Source: Sphingobium sp. MI1205 (GTDB taxonomy: Bacteria; Pseudomonadota; Alphaproteobacteria; Sphingomonadales; Sphingomonadaceae). Taken from it: 64,000 nt of DNA. Under the pieces are notes generated by a model. It was not told the origin of the DNA. It searched no databases and worked only from the letters and a program-made list of their open reading frames with translations. The translations under genes were made by a program, and so were the position numbers. Below are positions 51,244-59,893 of the stretch, piece after piece. The stretch covers positions 434,001-498,000 of the forward strand of contig NZ_CP005189.1 of assembly GCF_001563285.1 (NCBI RefSeq). Reading direction: 5' to 3'. Position 1 is the first letter of the stretch. Each line of letters opens with the position of its first letter.

Positions 51244-54200
51244 ATGCTCAGCCGCTATTTCATCGAACGACCCATCTTCGCCTGGGTCATCGCGATCGGC
51301 ATCATGCTCGCCGGCCTGGGCGCCATGTTTTCGCTGCCGATCGCTCAATATCCCGACATCGCGCCCCCGTCCGTCAACATCAGCGCCAATTATCCCGGCG
51401 CGTCAGCCGACACTGTTGAAACCAGCGTCACCCAAGTCATCGAGCAGCAGCTGACCGGCATAGACGGCCTCATGTATTTCTCATCGACGTCGACTGCCAA
51501 CGGACAGTCGCGGATCACGGTGACCTTTACCAAGGGCACCGATCCCGACACCGCTCAGGTACAGGTGCAGAACAAGGTACAACAGGCATTGAGCCGCCTG
51601 CCCAATGCGGTGCAGCAGCAGGGGCTTTCCGTTACAAAATCGCAGACCGACTTCCTCATGCTGGTTGCCCTGTACGACAGTACGAATCGATCGACGCAGA
51701 CAGATATCTCGGACTATCTGGTCAACAATTTCCAGGACCCGATTTCCCGGATTGAAGGAATAGGCTCGGTACAGATCTTCGGATCTCAATATGCCATGCG
51801 AATTTGGCTCGACCCTTATAAGCTCGCCACGGTCAAGTTGATGCCATCGGATGTGGAAAACGCCATCCGGGCCCAGAATGTAGAGGTATCTGCCGGGCAG
51901 ATCGGCGCAGACCCCGCGCCAGCAGGACAACAGCTTAACGCAACTGTCAGAGCGCGTGCGCGGCTGGAAACGCCCGAACAGTTTCGCAACATCATCGTCA
52001 AGACGCAGAGCGACGGATCGGTGGTTCATCTCTCAGATGTTGCGCGGGTCGAACTGGGAAATGAAAGCTACACGTCGTCGGCGGCGCTTGATGGTCATCC
52101 CGGCTCAGGCGTGGCGTTGCAGCTGGCACCGGCTGCGGACGCGCTGAAGACCGCTGAACTGGTCAAGGCCAAGGTTGCCGAACTGTCCGCCAGCCTGCCC
52201 CACGGTTATAAAATCGCTTTCCCCCGCGACACGACCCCATTCATCCGCCTGTCGGTGGAGGAAGTCATACAGACGCTGATCGAGGCGGTCGGCCTCGTGG
52301 TTGTCGTGATGTTCGTGTTCCTGCAAAGCTGGCGCGCGACATTGATCCCCGCGATCGCGGTGCCAGTCGTTCTGCTCGGCACTTTCGGCGTGCTCGCCCT
52401 GTTCGGCTATTCCATCAACACGCTCACCCTGTTCGGCATGGTGCTGTCGATCGGCCTTCTGGTCGATGATGCGATCGTGGTGGTCGAAAATGTCGAGCGG
52501 GTGATGCACGAGGAAGGGCTGGACGCTCGCGCCGCAACGATCAAGTCCATGGGAGAGATTGGCGGCGCGCTGGTCGGCATCGCGCTCGTGCTATCGGCAG
52601 TCCTGCTTCCCATGGCCTTCTTTGGCGGATCGACAGGCGTTATCTACCGTCAATTCTCGATCACCATCGTTTCGTCCATGCTGCTGTCGGTGGTGGTCGC
52701 ACTGATCCTTTCTCCCGCACTGTGCGCCACGCTCTTGAAGCCAAGCAGCGAAGAAAGACGGCAGCAGGGATGGCCAGGCCGCTTCAACCGCTGGTTCGAA
52801 CGTGTGACCAGCGGCTATATGCGGCGGTTGGAAAAAATCATGCACCGGCGCGTGCTGTTCTGGGGCGTCTATCTACTGATCCTCGGCATCCTAGCGCTGC
52901 TCTTCGTACGCTTGCCCACCAGCTTCCTGCCCGTGGAGGATCAGGGGCAGGTGATGGTGCAGATCACCTTGCCGGCAGGCGCCAAATCCTCACGCACCGC
53001 TCAAACCATCAAAAGTGTCCGCAATTATTTTCAGAATGACGAAGCCGAGAATGTCGAAAGCATATTCATCGCGCAGGGTTTCAGCTTCGCCGGACAAGGT
53101 GAGAACACTGCCATGGGCTTTATCAACCTGACCCCTTGGGAGGACCGCAAGGGCAAGGTCAACAGCGCAAGCGAGATCGCGGCTCGAGCCACCAAACAAC
53201 TTGCAGCCATTCGCGACGCGAAGATATTGGCAATGACGCCGCCTTCCATCCGCGGCCTGGGCCAATCGAACGGCTTCACATTCGAATTGCTAAACAGCGG
53301 CGGCCTCAGCCGCGAACGGTTCCTTGCGTTGCGCAACCAATTACTAGCGGCTGCGGCGCAAAGCACCCTGCTTGCGGGCGTACGCGCCGCCACGCTGGAG
53401 GATACGCCACAGCTTAAAGTCGATATCGACAGCGAGAAGCTAGCCGTTCTGGGTCTGGCGCAAAGCGATGTGGACGATGTGCTGAGTTCCGCCTGGGGCA
53501 GCACATACGTCAATGATTTCGTCGATCGAGGCCGCGTGAAGCGTGTTTTCATTCAGGCCGACGCGCCCTATCGCGCCCTGCCAACGGACATTCAAAACTG
53601 GCAGGTGCGGTCCACATCAACCGGCGAGATGGTGCCGTTTTCGGCCTTCGCCAAAACTCGTTGGGGAATGGGGCCAGCGACTGTCGCCCGTTTCAACGGC
53701 CAATCATCCTATGAGATACAGGGCCAGGCTGCACCCGGAGCCAGTTCAGGCGAGGCAATGAACGAAATGATCCGCCTGCAACAGCAACTACCTGAGGGAA
53801 CAAGCTATTCCTGGAGCGGTCTTTCCTATCAAGAGCAGCTTTCCGGCGGGCAGGCGCCACTGCTTTACTCGCTGTCGGTGTTGGTCGTTTTCCTCTGCCT
53901 GGCCGCTCTTTACGAAAGCTGGTCGGTGCCGCTGGCGGTATTGTTCGTCATTCCGCTCGGATTGGTTGGTGCGGTCATCGCGGTGTGGGCCAGAGGGCTG
54001 GAAAACAACATTTTCTTCCAGGTCGGCCTTCTCACCACCATGGGGCTGGCTGCCAAAAACGCGATTCTCATCGTCGAGTTTGCCGAGCTTGCCTACCGGC
54101 AAGGCAAGGACGCAATGAACGCGGCGATTGAAGCAGCCAAGCTGCGCTTCCGTCCGATCATCATGACATCACTGGCCTTTATCGCGGGCGTCCTGCCGCT

Positions 54201-54381
54201 CGCCTTGGCCAGTGGAGCGGGCGCGCAGAGCCGCCTCGCCATCGGCACCGCGGTCGCGGGCGGCATGCTGACAGGAACGGTGCTGGCGATCTTCTACGTC
54301 CCGCTCTGCTTCTTCACGATCATGCGGATTTTCACACGCAAGAGTGGCCCGCCCACTACCGGAACCGAGGTGCCGGCATGA
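51244..54381 (+). CDS. RND multidrug efflux permease (HAE1/AcrB type)
   Basis: The 1045-residue pump opens MLSRYFIERPIFAWVIAIGI and has the full AcrB organisation. The proton-relay pair is Asp408-Asp409 in GLLVDDAIVVVENVERVMHE, and the matching lysine lies in GLAAKNAILIVEFAELAYRQ. The periplasmic segment SYPGASADTVE-like NYPGASADTVETSVTQVIEQ and the docking parts are present. It is closer to AcrB/MexB than the pump at 13550. Adaptor and channel genes flank it in one operon that faces a two-component system. Substrates unknown. Confidence 0.95.
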   Translation: MLSRYFIERPIFAWVIAIGIMLAGLGAMFSLPIAQYPDIAPPSVNISANYPGASADTVETSVTQVIEQQLTGIDGLMYFSSTSTANGQSRITVTFTKGTDPDTAQVQVQNKVQQALSRLPNAVQQQGLSVTKSQTDFLMLVALYDSTNRSTQTDISDYLVNNFQDPISRIEGIGSVQIFGSQYAMRIWLDPYKLATVKLMPSDVENAIRAQNVEVSAGQIGADPAPAGQQLNATVRARARLETPEQFRNIIVKTQSDGSVVHLSDVARVELGNESYTSSAALDGHPGSGVALQLAPAADALKTAELVKAKVAELSASLPHGYKIAFPRDTTPFIRLSVEEVIQTLIEAVGLVVVVMFVFLQSWRATLIPAIAVPVVLLGTFGVLALFGYSINTLTLFGMVLSIGLLVDDAIVVVENVERVMHEEGLDARAATIKSMGEIGGALVGIALVLSAVLLPMAFFGGSTGVIYRQFSITIVSSMLLSVVVALILSPALCATLLKPSSEERRQQGWPGRFNRWFERVTSGYMRRLEKIMHRRVLFWGVYLLILGILALLFVRLPTSFLPVEDQGQVMVQITLPAGAKSSRTAQTIKSVRNYFQNDEAENVESIFIAQGFSFAGQGENTAMGFINLTPWEDRKGKVNSASEIAARATKQLAAIRDAKILAMTPPSIRGLGQSNGFTFELLNSGGLSRERFLALRNQLLAAAAQSTLLAGVRAATLEDTPQLKVDIDSEKLAVLGLAQSDVDDVLSSAWGSTYVNDFVDRGRVKRVFIQADAPYRALPTDIQNWQVRSTSTGEMVPFSAFAKTRWGMGPATVARFNGQSSYEIQGQAAPGASSGEAMNEMIRLQQQLPEGTSYSWSGLSYQEQLSGGQAPLLYSLSVLVVFLCLAALYESWSVPLAVLFVIPLGLVGAVIAVWARGLENNIFFQVGLLTTMGLAAKNAILIVEFAELAYRQGKDAMNAAIEAAKLRFRPIIMTSLAFIAGVLPLALASGAGAQSRLAIGTAVAGGMLTGTVLAIFYVPLCFFTIMRIFTRKSGPPTTGTEVPA

Positions 54382-55742
54382 TGCGCCTTATCGCCCTGAG
54401 CGCCACCGTTGCGCTGACTGCGTGCAACCTTGCCCCCGCCTATGAGCGCCCGACGGCGCCCGTGCCGCCCGCATGGCCCAGCGGTCTCGCTTATTCGGGG
54501 AACGATTCGGCACAGAAAGGCGGCTTGGCCTGGACCGCCTTAGTCGACGACGATCGGCTGCGCACCGTTATAGAACGTGCGTTGGCCAATAATCGCGACC
54601 TGCGCGCCACGCTGGCCAATGTGCTGGCTGCCCGGGCCCAGTATCGCATCCAGCGCGCCGCCCAGCTCCCTACGATAACGGGTGATGCGGGCGGGGCGCT
54701 CGCGCGCCGCGATGGCCAGCGTCAGGACAGCTACAGCGCCGACATAGGTTTCACCGCATTCGAAATCGACCTGTTCGGCCGCCTGCGCAATTTGTCAGAG
54801 TCTGCGCTGCAATCCTATCTGGCGACGGAGGAAGGCGCCCGCGCCGCCCGGATCGCGCTGGTCGGTGAAACCGCGAGCGCTTACGCAACGCTTGCCGCCG
54901 ACCAGCAGTTGCTCGCCCTTTCGCGAGACACTTTGGCCAGTGCGGAGCGGACATTAGCGCTTACCCGCTCACTTAATGGCGTCGGCCTTACTGGCAAGCT
55001 GGACGTCCATCAGGCCGAGACCCTGGTCGAACAAGCGCGGTCCGATGTGGCCGCTGCCATCACCCAGGTGGCGCAAGACCGCAACGCCATTGATTTGCTT
55101 GCGGGGGCCCCCGTCGAGGACGCGTTGCTGCCCCTATCGTTGGACGCGCTGATCGGGTCCACCGCGCAGGCGCCCGCAGGCCTGTCCTCCGACATTCTGT
55201 TGCAACGGCCCGATGTGCTCCAGGCCGAACATCGGTTGCAGGCCGCCAATGCCGATATTGGCGCTGCCCGCGCAGCCATGTTCCCCAAGATCAGCCTGAC
55301 CAGCGCAATCGGCGTTGCCAGTTCGGCTCTATCCTCCCTTTTCACTGGCGATGCTTTCAGCTGGTCGGCGACGCCGTCGGCCAGCCTGCCAATCTTTGGC
55401 GGCGGCGTGCAGGCCAATGTCCAGTATAGCAAGGCGCAGCGCGACGCCGCACTCGCCAGCTATGAAAGCACTATCCAGAGCGCGTTCCGGGAAGTGGCGG
55501 ACGCGCTGGCCCGTGCGGGAACGATCACCGACCAGCAGCGCGCGCAACGGGCGCTCGTAGCTGCCAACGAGCAAGCCTACGTCCTGACCGAGCAGCGTTA
55601 CCGCGCAGGCATCGACCCATTCCTGACCACCCTGGTCAACCAGCGTTCGCTCTACTCTGCGCGGCGCAGCGCAATCGCGACGGACCTGGCGCTTATCCAG
55701 AACCGGATAACGCTTTATCGCGTCATCGGCGCGGATTTTTGA
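54378..55742 (+). CDS. RND outer-membrane factor, NodT family lipoprotein
   Basis: The 454-residue channel protein starts MMRLIALSATVALTAC (lipobox LTAC, Cys16) and overlaps the pump stop by 4 bp. The duplicated OEP domains show AFEIDLFGRLRNLSESALQS and LLQRPDVLQAEHRLQAANAD, and PRISLTSAIG-like PKISLTSAIGVASSALSSLF. It completes the second tripartite pump. No clear hairpin terminator follows; the next cassette begins 82 bp on, after a Fur-like box. Confidence 0.93.
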   Translation: MMRLIALSATVALTACNLAPAYERPTAPVPPAWPSGLAYSGNDSAQKGGLAWTALVDDDRLRTVIERALANNRDLRATLANVLAARAQYRIQRAAQLPTITGDAGGALARRDGQRQDSYSADIGFTAFEIDLFGRLRNLSESALQSYLATEEGARAARIALVGETASAYATLAADQQLLALSRDTLASAERTLALTRSLNGVGLTGKLDVHQAETLVEQARSDVAAAITQVAQDRNAIDLLAGAPVEDALLPLSLDALIGSTAQAPAGLSSDILLQRPDVLQAEHRLQAANADIGAARAAMFPKISLTSAIGVASSALSSLFTGDAFSWSATPSASLPIFGGGVQANVQYSKAQRDAALASYESTIQSAFREVADALARAGTITDQQRAQRALVAANEQAYVLTEQRYRAGIDPFLTTLVNQRSLYSARRSAIATDLALIQNRITLYRVIGADF

Positions 55743-55780
55743 GGATCACGCGTTCGGACACGGCTTATAGCTGGGCTTAA

Positions 55781-55795
55781 TGCTAATGACTTGCA
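55781..55795 (+). promoter_or_regulatory. Fur-like box before the second PepSY cassette
   Basis: TGCTAATGACTTGCA is an interrupted palindrome (TGC-N9-GCA) close to the alphaproteobacterial Fur/Mur pattern. It shares TGCTAAT with the site before the receptor gene at 4624. It lies 29 bp upstream of the first cassette gene, where it would overlap a promoter. The match was made by eye. Confidence 0.55.
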
Positions 55796-55824
55796 TCATG
55801 ATGACCTGTGTTTATTAGGGACTC

Positions 55825-56145
55825 ATGACAGGGAAAGCCATGGCCAGACGCAAAGCCCGTTGGGCTCGCATCCTCCTCGCAGGACCGGGCGCGATCGTCG
55901 TGACGATCATCATGATGGCTGGCATGGCGCTATGGCTGCCCGGGGGTCGGGCGGGGATAGATAATCTGGTCCTGCCGCTTGTGCTGGCGCCGCTGATCTG
56001 GGCGGTGCTCTTCTTTCACGCCTGTCTCGACCGCCGTATAGGACGTGTTGCGCTCGTCGCGCTCGCGCTTCTGCTGATCCATGGCGGGCTGCTTGCACAC
56101 AAATTTCTCGATCGCCCATCGGCAACGGAGGTGGCAGGAAGATGA
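55825..56145 (+). CDS. Small inner-membrane protein, DUF3649-like position, 106 aa
   Basis: The protein has a basic start (MTGKAMARRKARWARILLAG) and three hydrophobic segments (GAIVVTIIMMAGMALWL, VLPLVLAPLIWAVLFFHACL, VALVALALLLIHGGLLAHKF). It resembles in size and layout the DUF3649-type protein of the riboswitch cassette, and it stands in the same place before a PepSY gene, which its TGA overlaps by 4 bp. An ATG at 55840 is an alternative start. Sequence likeness to DUF3649 is weak, so the family is not certain. Confidence 0.65.
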   Translation: MTGKAMARRKARWARILLAGPGAIVVTIIMMAGMALWLPGGRAGIDNLVLPLVLAPLIWAVLFFHACLDRRIGRVALVALALLLIHGGLLAHKFLDRPSATEVAGR

Positions 56146-57728
56146 TTCATCTCGCCAAAAATGAAACGAAGCTGATGGTGGCGGTCCATGGCTGGTCCGG
56201 CATCCTGCTTGGTCTTGTGCTCTATGCGGTGATCCTGACCGGAACGGCGGCCGTATTCGCGGAAGAGATCGGAATATGGTCGGGCGGCCATGTCTCGACC
56301 AGTTCAGCCTTCGAAAGACCAATCGGACCCACGGTGGAAGCGTTGGGCGCTCAGACGCCATCGAAATATCATGAAGGCGTCGATCTTTTCGAAGTCGGCG
56401 ACCATGAGCTCGGGGCCTTTTTCCATCGCCACGAAACCGAACCCGATGGCACCTTCGTCAGTCGCGGCATTTATTATCAGGTAGATCGCGATGGGCGAGT
56501 GGTGGATCGCCGGGCTGGCACGGGCGAAGAGGTATTCGGCCCGCGCAACGACAACGCTTTGAGCCATTTCCTGGTGGACACCCATGTCCGCCTGCACGTC
56601 CCCGATCCCTGGGGATTGTTGCTGACCGGGATATTGGGCCTCGCCATGCTGGTCGCGGCGATCTCCGGGCTGATGATCCACCGCCATCTTTTCAAGGATA
56701 TCTTCACCCTCAGACGCAAGGCCAATCCCGTGCTTTTCAACCGGGATCGTCACAGCGTTGCAGGCACCTGGAGCCTGCCCTTCGCTTTCATCCTCGCCTT
56801 CACGGGCAGCTTCTTCTCCTTTTTCGGGACGGTTGGCGTTCCTATTGTAGCGATGGCAGCATTTGGCGGGGATGTTCAGGCGCTGAACGAGACCGTCTTC
56901 GGCAATCCCGGCAAGGCGGACCCCCGCCCCGTAGCGACAAGCGGCCTGGACCGGATCACCAGCGACGCGATCCGGCGGACGGGTGAAATCCCAACATTCG
57001 TCACGGTCGAAAATTTCGCACGGGCCGATGCCAAGGTGACGACCTTTCACCCCCCCGAAGACGGCGGCATCGTTCCAATCAGCCTGCTGTATCAGGGCGC
57101 GGACGGTCGCTTTGAACAGGTCAAGCCGCTGATCGGCGCCAAACCTTCCGCGGGGGGCACCCTCGCGGCGATCATGTCGCCCCTGCATTTCGGCAACTTC
57201 GCTGGCCTGTTGTCAAAGGCGATCTGGTTCGGCCTTGGATTTGCAATGTGTTACGTGACCTTGACTGGGCTTCGCCTTTGGGTAGCGCGGCGAGCGTCCG
57301 AGGCTCGATCGTTGGGATGGCTGGATCGTGTCGTGACCATCATCGGCCTTGGATTACCTCTCGCGCTCCTGTGCACCGCCGTCGCGTTTTTCCTGACCAC
57401 ATCCTCAGGACAGGCGTTGTTCTGGACACCCGCCGGATTTCTGATCGCGGCGGCGGCGATCATCCTGGGCGGGCTTCTCTTACCCGACCGGTTAAGGCTC
57501 AACACCCTTCTGGAGGCCGCGACTGGTGTGCTGATGCTCATTCTTCCGCTGCTCCGCCTGTTCATGGGTGGTCCGGGCTGGGGCGTCGCACTCAACGAGG
57601 GGCAGCCGATAATAGTAGCGGTCGATATTGCCCTACTGTTGGCAGGGAGCTGGATAATTGCCCGGATCGCCTCGCAGCGAAGCGACCGCAGCGCGGGTCA
57701 AACTATCGTGTTTCAGGCAGCGGAATGA
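56142..57728 (+). CDS. PepSY-associated transmembrane protein
   Basis: The 528-residue protein repeats the layout of the PepSY protein at 31037: first span in VHGWSGILLGLVLYAVILTG, the long periplasmic part (YYQVDRDGRVVDRRAGTGEE is PepSY-like), LGLAMLVAAISGLMIHRHLF, then KDIFTLRRKANP and RHSVAGTWSLPFAFILAFTG. Further spans close it. Histidines flank the spans as in siderophore-reductase relatives. It overlaps its neighbours on both sides. A Fur-like box precedes the cassette, so an iron-related role is likely. Confidence 0.82.
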   Translation: MIHLAKNETKLMVAVHGWSGILLGLVLYAVILTGTAAVFAEEIGIWSGGHVSTSSAFERPIGPTVEALGAQTPSKYHEGVDLFEVGDHELGAFFHRHETEPDGTFVSRGIYYQVDRDGRVVDRRAGTGEEVFGPRNDNALSHFLVDTHVRLHVPDPWGLLLTGILGLAMLVAAISGLMIHRHLFKDIFTLRRKANPVLFNRDRHSVAGTWSLPFAFILAFTGSFFSFFGTVGVPIVAMAAFGGDVQALNETVFGNPGKADPRPVATSGLDRITSDAIRRTGEIPTFVTVENFARADAKVTTFHPPEDGGIVPISLLYQGADGRFEQVKPLIGAKPSAGGTLAAIMSPLHFGNFAGLLSKAIWFGLGFAMCYVTLTGLRLWVARRASEARSLGWLDRVVTIIGLGLPLALLCTAVAFFLTTSSGQALFWTPAGFLIAAAAIILGGLLLPDRLRLNTLLEAATGVLMLILPLLRLFMGGPGWGVALNEGQPIIVAVDIALLLAGSWIIARIASQRSDRSAGQTIVFQAAE

Positions 57729-58000
57729 TAGCGGCGCTGACCGTGGCCGCCACTGCGGCCTCAATCTTCTTCGTCGTCCTTCTCGCGCTCGGCGATCCCA
57801 AGCGAAGGCGTGCTAATGGCTTGCCGAACAGCCTTGGTAAGGTGAAGCGCCACGCATATCTAATTGGCGCTATTCTACCCGGCATAGTCATCGCCCTGTC
57901 CGGCGACGCGGCAATGTGGCTGATATGGTTCGGTGGCTGTGCGGTGGCAGGATGGCTTATCGCACTCTGGCTCGCCAGCCTTCCTTTGCACAAGCGCTAA
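57725..58000 (+). CDS. Small inner-membrane protein in the DUF3325 position, 91 aa
   Basis: The ATG at 57725 overlaps the PepSY stop (ATGA). The 91-residue protein has three hydrophobic segments (MIAALTVAATAASIFFVVLL, YLIGAILPGIVIALSGDAAM, WFGGCAVAGWLIALWLASLP) with a basic loop between the first two. By place and size it matches the DUF3325 protein of the first cassette, though the sequence likeness is limited. It faces the DUF1206 gene, with 20 bp between the stops. Confidence 0.65.
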   Translation: MIAALTVAATAASIFFVVLLALGDPKRRRANGLPNSLGKVKRHAYLIGAILPGIVIALSGDAAMWLIWFGGCAVAGWLIALWLASLPLHKR

Positions 58001-58020
58001 AACTATCGGTTTGTCAGATG

Positions 58021-58836
58021 CTACATGTAGGGCGTGGCGACATGGAGGCGGCGATAGCGCGCCTCCACGATACTGAAAACGCCAAAAAGTGCCAGCCCCG
58101 CAGCAACGATGAGCAGCAACAATGGCCCTTGGTCCTCCGCCCGCAGTTGCCTTAATGCCGCGCCCAATCCGCCTGCTTCTTCTGGATTGCGATGCAGCAC
58201 CACATTCGCCAGAAACCATGCCATCATGGCAAAGACAAGCGCCCGCGCGGCATAGCCTATTCGCCCCAACAGGCGAACCTTATCCGGGGCGGGGACATCG
58301 CCGCCGAGTTCATCAAAGTTTGCTTTATAGGCCTTGATGGCCTGCGCACCTGCAGTGGCTAACAGCATCACGGCTACGGCCATCAGAAGAACCAAACCCG
58401 CAGGCTGATCCATCAGCCAAGCTGACCAATCCCGCATGGTTTCATCGCCCGGAGCGCCGTTTGGCGACGAACCCTGGCGCGTGGAGAGCCTCAAGGCCGC
58501 AAAAGCAAGGCCAATATGAATGACACCGCTGAACGCATAGCCGACCCTGTCGAACTTGCCTTTCATGGTCCGTCCGCGATGCTCGGGGTCAAGCGCCGCT
58601 TCGGTCAGCCGCCAGAAGGCATAGCCAGCAAAGCCGATGGCGCAGAGTATCAGTAACAACTGGCCGCCCGGCTTGTCAGCCAATGTTCCCATCACCCCCT
58701 GATTATCGCTGGGCCTTCCGCCATTTAGAGCGGCGTCTATCGCGACGCCCCCGACCAGCAAATAGACCAGGCCGCGCGCGGCGAAGCCCAGTCGGGCAAA
58801 AGCGGTCAGCCAGCCCGCCGGGGAACTCTTCATCAT
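58021..58836 (-). CDS. DUF1206 membrane protein
   Basis: The 271-residue protein has six hydrophobic segments in three repeated pairs, each with the DUF1206 pattern: FARLGFAARGLVYLLVGG, FDRVGYAFSGVIHIGLAFAA and LGRIGYAARALVFAMMAWFL. The ATG pair at 58833-58836 has GGAGG 9 bp upstream; a longer frame from 58902 begins with an unlikely Arg-rich stretch. DUF1206 proteins are inner-membrane proteins without known function. Confidence 0.85.
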   Translation of the reverse strand: MMKSSPAGWLTAFARLGFAARGLVYLLVGGVAIDAALNGGRPSDNQGVMGTLADKPGGQLLLILCAIGFAGYAFWRLTEAALDPEHRGRTMKGKFDRVGYAFSGVIHIGLAFAALRLSTRQGSSPNGAPGDETMRDWSAWLMDQPAGLVLLMAVAVMLLATAGAQAIKAYKANFDELGGDVPAPDKVRLLGRIGYAARALVFAMMAWFLANVVLHRNPEEAGGLGAALRQLRAEDQGPLLLLIVAAGLALFGVFSIVEARYRRLHVATPYM

Positions 58837-59029
58837 ATAATCGCGCCTCCGCTGCCGTAAACGCGGACGGGGCCACGAAGTTGCCATGGGGGCGAGAAGC
58901 AATCAGAACTGAGCGAAATGGTTCAAAGTCGATGAACCGGTCGCCAGACCCTCGATCCGGTTGGCATAAGGCGACAGGCCATCCACAGGTTTGACAACCA
59001 GGCCGACGACAGGTGTTATGGCATCCTTC

Positions 59030-59165
59030 TGTTAGACACCCTGAGGCGAGCCGTCGGCGTAGGCGAATGATCGGGTCTTGATCTGCTGGAGTCGCAAGCC
59101 GCCGGTGATCAACAGACGGTCCTCCCACAATCCGATGGTGACGGACGCAAAGACGCTCGCGACAC
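59030..59165 (-). pseudogene. Remnant of an unidentified gene
   Basis: On the minus strand a C-terminal piece reads RVASVFASVTIGLWEDRLLI, then TGGLRLQQIKTRSFAYADGS and PQGV before a stop at 59034-59036. It has no start or domain of its own. The regular strand pattern suggests it was coding. The family is not recognised. The 130 bp between it and the DUF1206 gene show nothing I can name. Confidence 0.4.
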
Positions 59166-59194
59166 GGATCCGGCTGCTTCACAGCATTCGCTCG

Positions 59195-59629
59195 GTCCTT
59201 CCCGGCATTGTGGAGCGCCGTTCGGGCCGGTATCGTCGCGATTGCATCGCTCGCCGCCCGGACTGGCCGGATGAACTCGGCCGCCTACTGCGCGTCCAAA
59301 TGGGGCGTCATGGGATGGTGAAGGCAACGGCGCTCAACGTCACCGGAGCGGCGTGACGGTAAATTGCGTCTGCCCCACCGCCGTCAACACGCCGTTGCTC
59401 AATAATCCAGTGCCTGAAAACGGGGGTGCTTCCCGGAGACCCTGAGCCCACCCAAGCGATATTTAAAGCAAAGATACGCGCCGATCCCTTCTCTCTGCAA
59501 GCCGCGCCTGGGGTCGAGCCGTCCGACGTCAGCGACAGTATCCTGTTCCTCCTGTCCGATGAAGGCCGGCATATTACCGGTTCGGCCATCGATGTCGCTG
59601 CCGCAAGTATGACGGGCAATGTCGCGTAG
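59195..59629 (+). pseudogene. Frameshifted short-chain dehydrogenase remnant
   Basis: The second half of an SDR is spread over several frames: SAYCASKWGVMGWVKATALN (with the YxxSK active site), then NCVCPTAVNTPLLNNPVPEN, then a segment with PTQAIFKAKIRADPFSLQ, and VEPSDVSDSILFLLSDEGRH to a stop at 59629. The first half is missing and stops separate the parts. It is of the 3-oxoacyl-ACP reductase or carveol-dehydrogenase kind. Confidence 0.7.
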
Positions 59630-59676
59630 CGACGCCTGCCCGTCTATCCAACATTCGCCCCCACGCCCGTTGGTGA

Positions 59677-59714
59677 ATATTTTATTGTAAATTCTTAATG
59701 TTACGATAAAATAT
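59677..59714. repeat. 38-bp AT-rich palindrome
   Basis: ATATTTTATTGTAA (59677-59690) and TTACGATAAAATAT (59701-59714) are inverted copies with one mismatch and a 10-bp spacer. The stretch is far richer in A and T than its surroundings. It lies between the SDR remnant and the type I secretion genes, 180 bp before the first of these. It could be an operator, a terminator or the scar of a mobile element. The rest of the 264-bp gap shows no gene. Confidence 0.5.
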
Positions 59715-59893
59715 CCTGGCGTTCCAGCAATATTCGCTACCCCTTGACTTCAACTGCGCCGCCATAAATTTCCTCGGCGTGCGCGGCGATAGTGTAGCGT
59801 AGATGCGATTTTGTTCCCTCGCCTGCCCATTTCTCGTCCATGTTTTAAAACGCTTCACCTCACATCCATTGTAGAAGTGAACAGCCGAGCAGC

